DNA of 30,028 nt from an uncultured Sphingomonadaceae bacterium (GTDB lineage Bacteria > Pseudomonadota > Alphaproteobacteria > Sphingomonadales > Sphingomonadaceae): assembly GCA_937996655.1 (NCBI GenBank), contig CALKUK010000020.1:1-30028 (forward strand). Reading direction: 5' to 3'. The notes below the pieces were generated by a model, which searched no databases, was not told where the DNA came from, and saw nothing but the letters and a program-made list of their open reading frames with translations. Position 1 is the stretch's first letter. Each line of letters starts with the position of its first letter. Position numbers and translations under genes: made by a program. Of the stretch, positions 28,177 through 30,028 are shown piece by piece.

Positions 28177-28550
28177 TGCTGCCACAACGTCGAAAACGCG
28201 AGCGCAGCGGGATGCGCGACAATGACGGCCCTATTCGGTCGCCGGGGCACCTGCAATTTGTCAGGGGCTTTGTGTGTTCAGCGCAGGATACCGAGTGCGC
28301 CGGGAAGATCGAAGCCGCCCATGTTCGCCTTGGGTCTCATGCCGGTCTTAGTCAAAAGCCGGGAGATCACAAAGTTGTTCCCCTGTGCGCGGCTCACCAT
28401 TCCGAGCAGCACGAGCAGGTGGAGGCCACATTTTGGAAATCGCGCGGCAAAGACCCTCACAGAATAGCGGATCAATTGTGGCAAGCCTCAAAGCACAGGT
28501 TGAAATTTGAAGCCGTATCAGGGGCAAAAAATAAGGGAAATCAAATATAA
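28176..28550 (+). CDS. HNH-like (DUF968-type) putative nuclease
   Basis: A 124-residue protein with the signature of phage HNH-like proteins. The sequence RSPGHLQFVRGFVCSA is followed by C34 and C41, AAHV with H49, DHKVVPLCAAHHSEQH with H65, C71, H74/H75 and H79, and then FWKSRGKDP. The Cys/His pattern suggests a zinc-stabilised HNH fold. The TGATG overlap couples it to the recT gene. Proteins of this type accompany phage recombination genes and may process recombination intermediates. Confidence 0.75.
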   Translation: MLPQRRKRERSGMRDNDGPIRSPGHLQFVRGFVCSAQDTECAGKIEAAHVRLGSHAGLSQKPGDHKVVPLCAAHHSEQHEQVEATFWKSRGKDPHRIADQLWQASKHRLKFEAVSGAKNKGNQI

Positions 28551-28897
28551 TGGGTGCTCTAAACCTATCCCGCGAGATTGCGACCATCATCACGGACCTT
28601 GATAAGGAACGCGAACGGGTAGCACTCGCCGTTGATAACTTCGCCTTTGAGCGCCGGAAGGGTGCCGAGCGCATTGCAGAAATCACCAAGCGGCCATTGG
28701 CCGAAGTGCTGGAAGAATTACCCACGGTGCCCAGGCCGCGCGCCGTGAAGGAACCTGACCTCATACCAGCCATGAAATGGATCGAGGGGCCGAAACTGAC
28801 ACAGGTTGAGAATTCAGCCGCACCATATCCGTTTTGCACTCAAGATGAATGTGCCGTTGCCGGTCGCTGCCTGCGTGATCCGGTGTGTAACGACTAA
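28550..28897 (+). CDS. Hypothetical protein with C-terminal four-cysteine cluster, 115 aa
   Basis: A 115-residue protein coupled by TAATG to the HNH gene. The N-terminal half is a helical region (LSREIATIITDLDKERERVA, RKGAERIAEITKRPLAEVLE). The C-terminus, PFCTQDECAVAGRCLRDPVC, has four Cys with spacing C-x4-C-x5-C-x5-C, a possible metal site. I do not recognise the family. It lies between recombination and excision genes. A DNA-binding accessory role is possible but unproven. Confidence 0.6.
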   Translation: MGALNLSREIATIITDLDKERERVALAVDNFAFERRKGAERIAEITKRPLAEVLEELPTVPRPRAVKEPDLIPAMKWIEGPKLTQVENSAAPYPFCTQDECAVAGRCLRDPVCND

Positions 28898-29157
28898 TGA
28901 CCCGCTGGCTCTCCCGCAAGGCTTTGGCTGAGTACTTGGACTGTTCGGTGTCCAGTGTCCGGCTTATGGAAAAGCGCCGGGAGATACCGCCCCCCGTTAC
29001 GTTCCTGTCCATGAAACGCTGGGACCGAGAAGCGGTTGACAGGGCCAAGACAAGGCGTGTCAATAGCCACTCGTCCCTAGATCAAGCACTAACCGAGGCC
29101 ATCCATGCCGCGCAAAATGGTAACGGTCAAACGAACGCTCGCAGACGGCAGCGTTAA
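28897..29157 (+). CDS. Excisionase-like / AlpA-type HTH protein
   Basis: An 86-residue protein with a MerR-like winged helix-turn-helix at its N-terminus: WLSRKALAEYLDCSVSSVRL, followed by EKRREIPPPV and KRWDREAVDRA. This is the pattern of excisionases and AlpA-type regulators. It overlaps the integrase start by 53 bases, so both proteins would be made from one transcript. As a recombination directionality factor it would promote excision; a simple regulator role remains possible. The basic tail (NARRRQR) suits DNA contact. Confidence 0.75.
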   Translation: MTRWLSRKALAEYLDCSVSSVRLMEKRREIPPPVTFLSMKRWDREAVDRAKTRRVNSHSSLDQALTEAIHAAQNGNGQTNARRRQR

Positions 29158-29977
29158 GACCTATCGCTATAAGCGCGGGCTCAAGCCCCTTGTGCCTGAA
29201 TTTGGCACCTTGTCACACCTAATCGTCAGCTATCAGCAGACCTCAGCCTGGCGCTCTTTAACCCCCGGCACCCGCAAAGCCTATGCCCACGCATGGGCCT
29301 GCATCCCGCCCAATATCCAAGCCTATCAGATAACCGACATTCGCCGCCGCAACGTCTTGATGATCCGCGAATTGGCTGCAATCCGGGGTGAAGGCCAAGC
29401 CAATATGGTGCTGGCTGCCCTGTCGCAGCTTTGCAAACACGCCATCGATCTGGATCTGATCGAAAATAATCCTTGCCGGGATGTTTCAAGGTTCCGGCAG
29501 AAAGAGGGCAGCCCTTGGACTGAGGCACAGGTTGAACACTGGCTGGCCAATGCCAGGGAGGAAATGCGCCGAGCGGTCCTATTGGCCCTTGCCACCGGGC
29601 AGCGCCGGTCAGACCTCACCCGCATGACCTGGTCACAATGGGACGGGGAGTGGATCACCCTGATTCAGCAAAAGACGGGCACCGAGCTATTCATCCCGCT
29701 TGATAAAGAAATGCAGGCCGAATTGGCCGCGTGGAAGCGCACCACCACCACCACCACCATCCTAGCCACCTATCGCGGCAGGCCATGGACACCCGCAGCC
29801 TTGTCGATAGCCTTTGACCGGGAGGTCAAGCGCCTGAAACTGACCGGCCTATCAATTCACGGCTGTCGCCATTTGGCCGCAACCCGACTGGCACTGGCAG
29901 GCGCATCAGCCTTTGAGGTTGCGGCAATCACAGGTCATAAAAGCCTCGCCAATGTCCAGCGATACACTCGGAAGGCA
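29105..29977 (+). CDS. int: Tyrosine integrase, 3' end lost at adapter
   Basis: The frame from the ATG at 29105 covers 291 codons of phage sequence and then runs into adapter DNA, so the final residues and stop are missing; 29117 is an alternative start. An N-terminal core-binding domain (about 35-135) is followed by the catalytic domain. All catalytic residues are visible: R167 (ATGQRRSDL), K190 (IQQKTG), H252 and R255 (IHGCRH), H278 (ITGHKS) and Tyr287 (VQRYTRKA). Residues 212-217 are six Thr from an ACC triplet run. It catalyses site-specific integration and, with the upstream excisionase-like protein, excision. attP would be expected near the missing 3' end. Confidence 0.92.
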
Positions 29978-30028
29978 AGATCGGAAGAGCGTCGTGTAGG
30001 GAAAGAGTGTCTTCGCCTGTGTAGATCT
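29978..30028. other. Illumina TruSeq adapter, not biological
   Basis: The last 51 bases match the reverse complement of the TruSeq universal (i5 side) adapter. AGATCGGAAGAGCGTCGTGT begins at 29978 and the constant part runs to 30010. The next eight bases, CTTCGCCT, are the reverse complement of index D505 (AGGCGAAG), and GTGTAGATCT follows. The contig therefore ends in untrimmed adapter. The integrase frame continues through it by chance. Confidence 0.97.

Noticed and set aside
1..30028. tRNA, rRNA and insertion sequences
   Set aside because: No cloverleaf-like sequence, rRNA segment, transposase or flanking inverted repeat was recognised by eye; a tRNA scan would be needed to exclude tRNAs fully.

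Overview
The window looks like most of a temperate, short-tailed (podovirus-type) phage or prophage of an alphaproteobacterium. The virion genes are of the P22-like portal / N4-gp56 capsid type: terminase, portal, scaffold, capsid, gp4-like adaptor, gp10-like hub, ejection proteins and fibres. I see no tape-measure or tail-tube gene. The alphaproteobacterial assignment rests mainly on a phage-borne GapR (DUF2312) gene, a DUF6362-like gene and the mid-50s-looking GC content. I cannot name the host species. The right end carries an untrimmed Illumina TruSeq adapter, so it is a contig end and not a biological boundary. The left end cuts a fibre gene.

Layout. (a) 1-18043, leftward: a late operon in the order small basic ORFs, terminase small and large, portal, scaffold, major capsid, terminator, probable decoration protein, adaptor, hub, ejection and internal proteins, fibre, second fibre (cut). 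One rightward membrane-protein ORF (1684-2040) interrupts it like a moron. (b) 18044-18820: a regulatory node with a leftward terminator in the late leader, two near-identical operator-like dyads, a rightward promoter, an ORF broken by an early amber codon, and a Cro-like protein. (c) 18841-23225, leftward early/replication operon: cro, small membrane protein, HTH regulator, GapR, MT-A70 methylase (frameshifted), VRR-NUC nuclease, a DnaA-domain-IV protein, a DUF1376 protein and a DUF6362-like protein in the position of a Q antiterminator. (d) 23226-24430: CI/Cro switch with three operator-like dyads, an S24-type repressor and a co-transcribed two-TM membrane protein. (e) 24431-24784: repeat-rich AT-rich stretch, terminator, a second promoter carrying two copies of the same operator motif, and a long leader hairpin. 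(f) 24785-end, rightward: small early genes, a pentapeptide-repeat protein, RecE-like exonuclease, RecT annealase, HNH-like protein, excisionase-like protein and tyrosine integrase.

How it works together (inference): the repressor at 23318 appears to silence two diverging early promoters through a shared ACCA-N3-YGGT-type operator, much as lambda CI acts at OR and OL. The leftward early transcript carries replication and modification genes and ends in a candidate late activator. The late operon sits behind a terminator, suggesting antitermination. The rightward transcript carries recombination and excision/integration genes. No endolysin or Rz gene is recognisable, so lysis genes are either outside the window or unrecognised.
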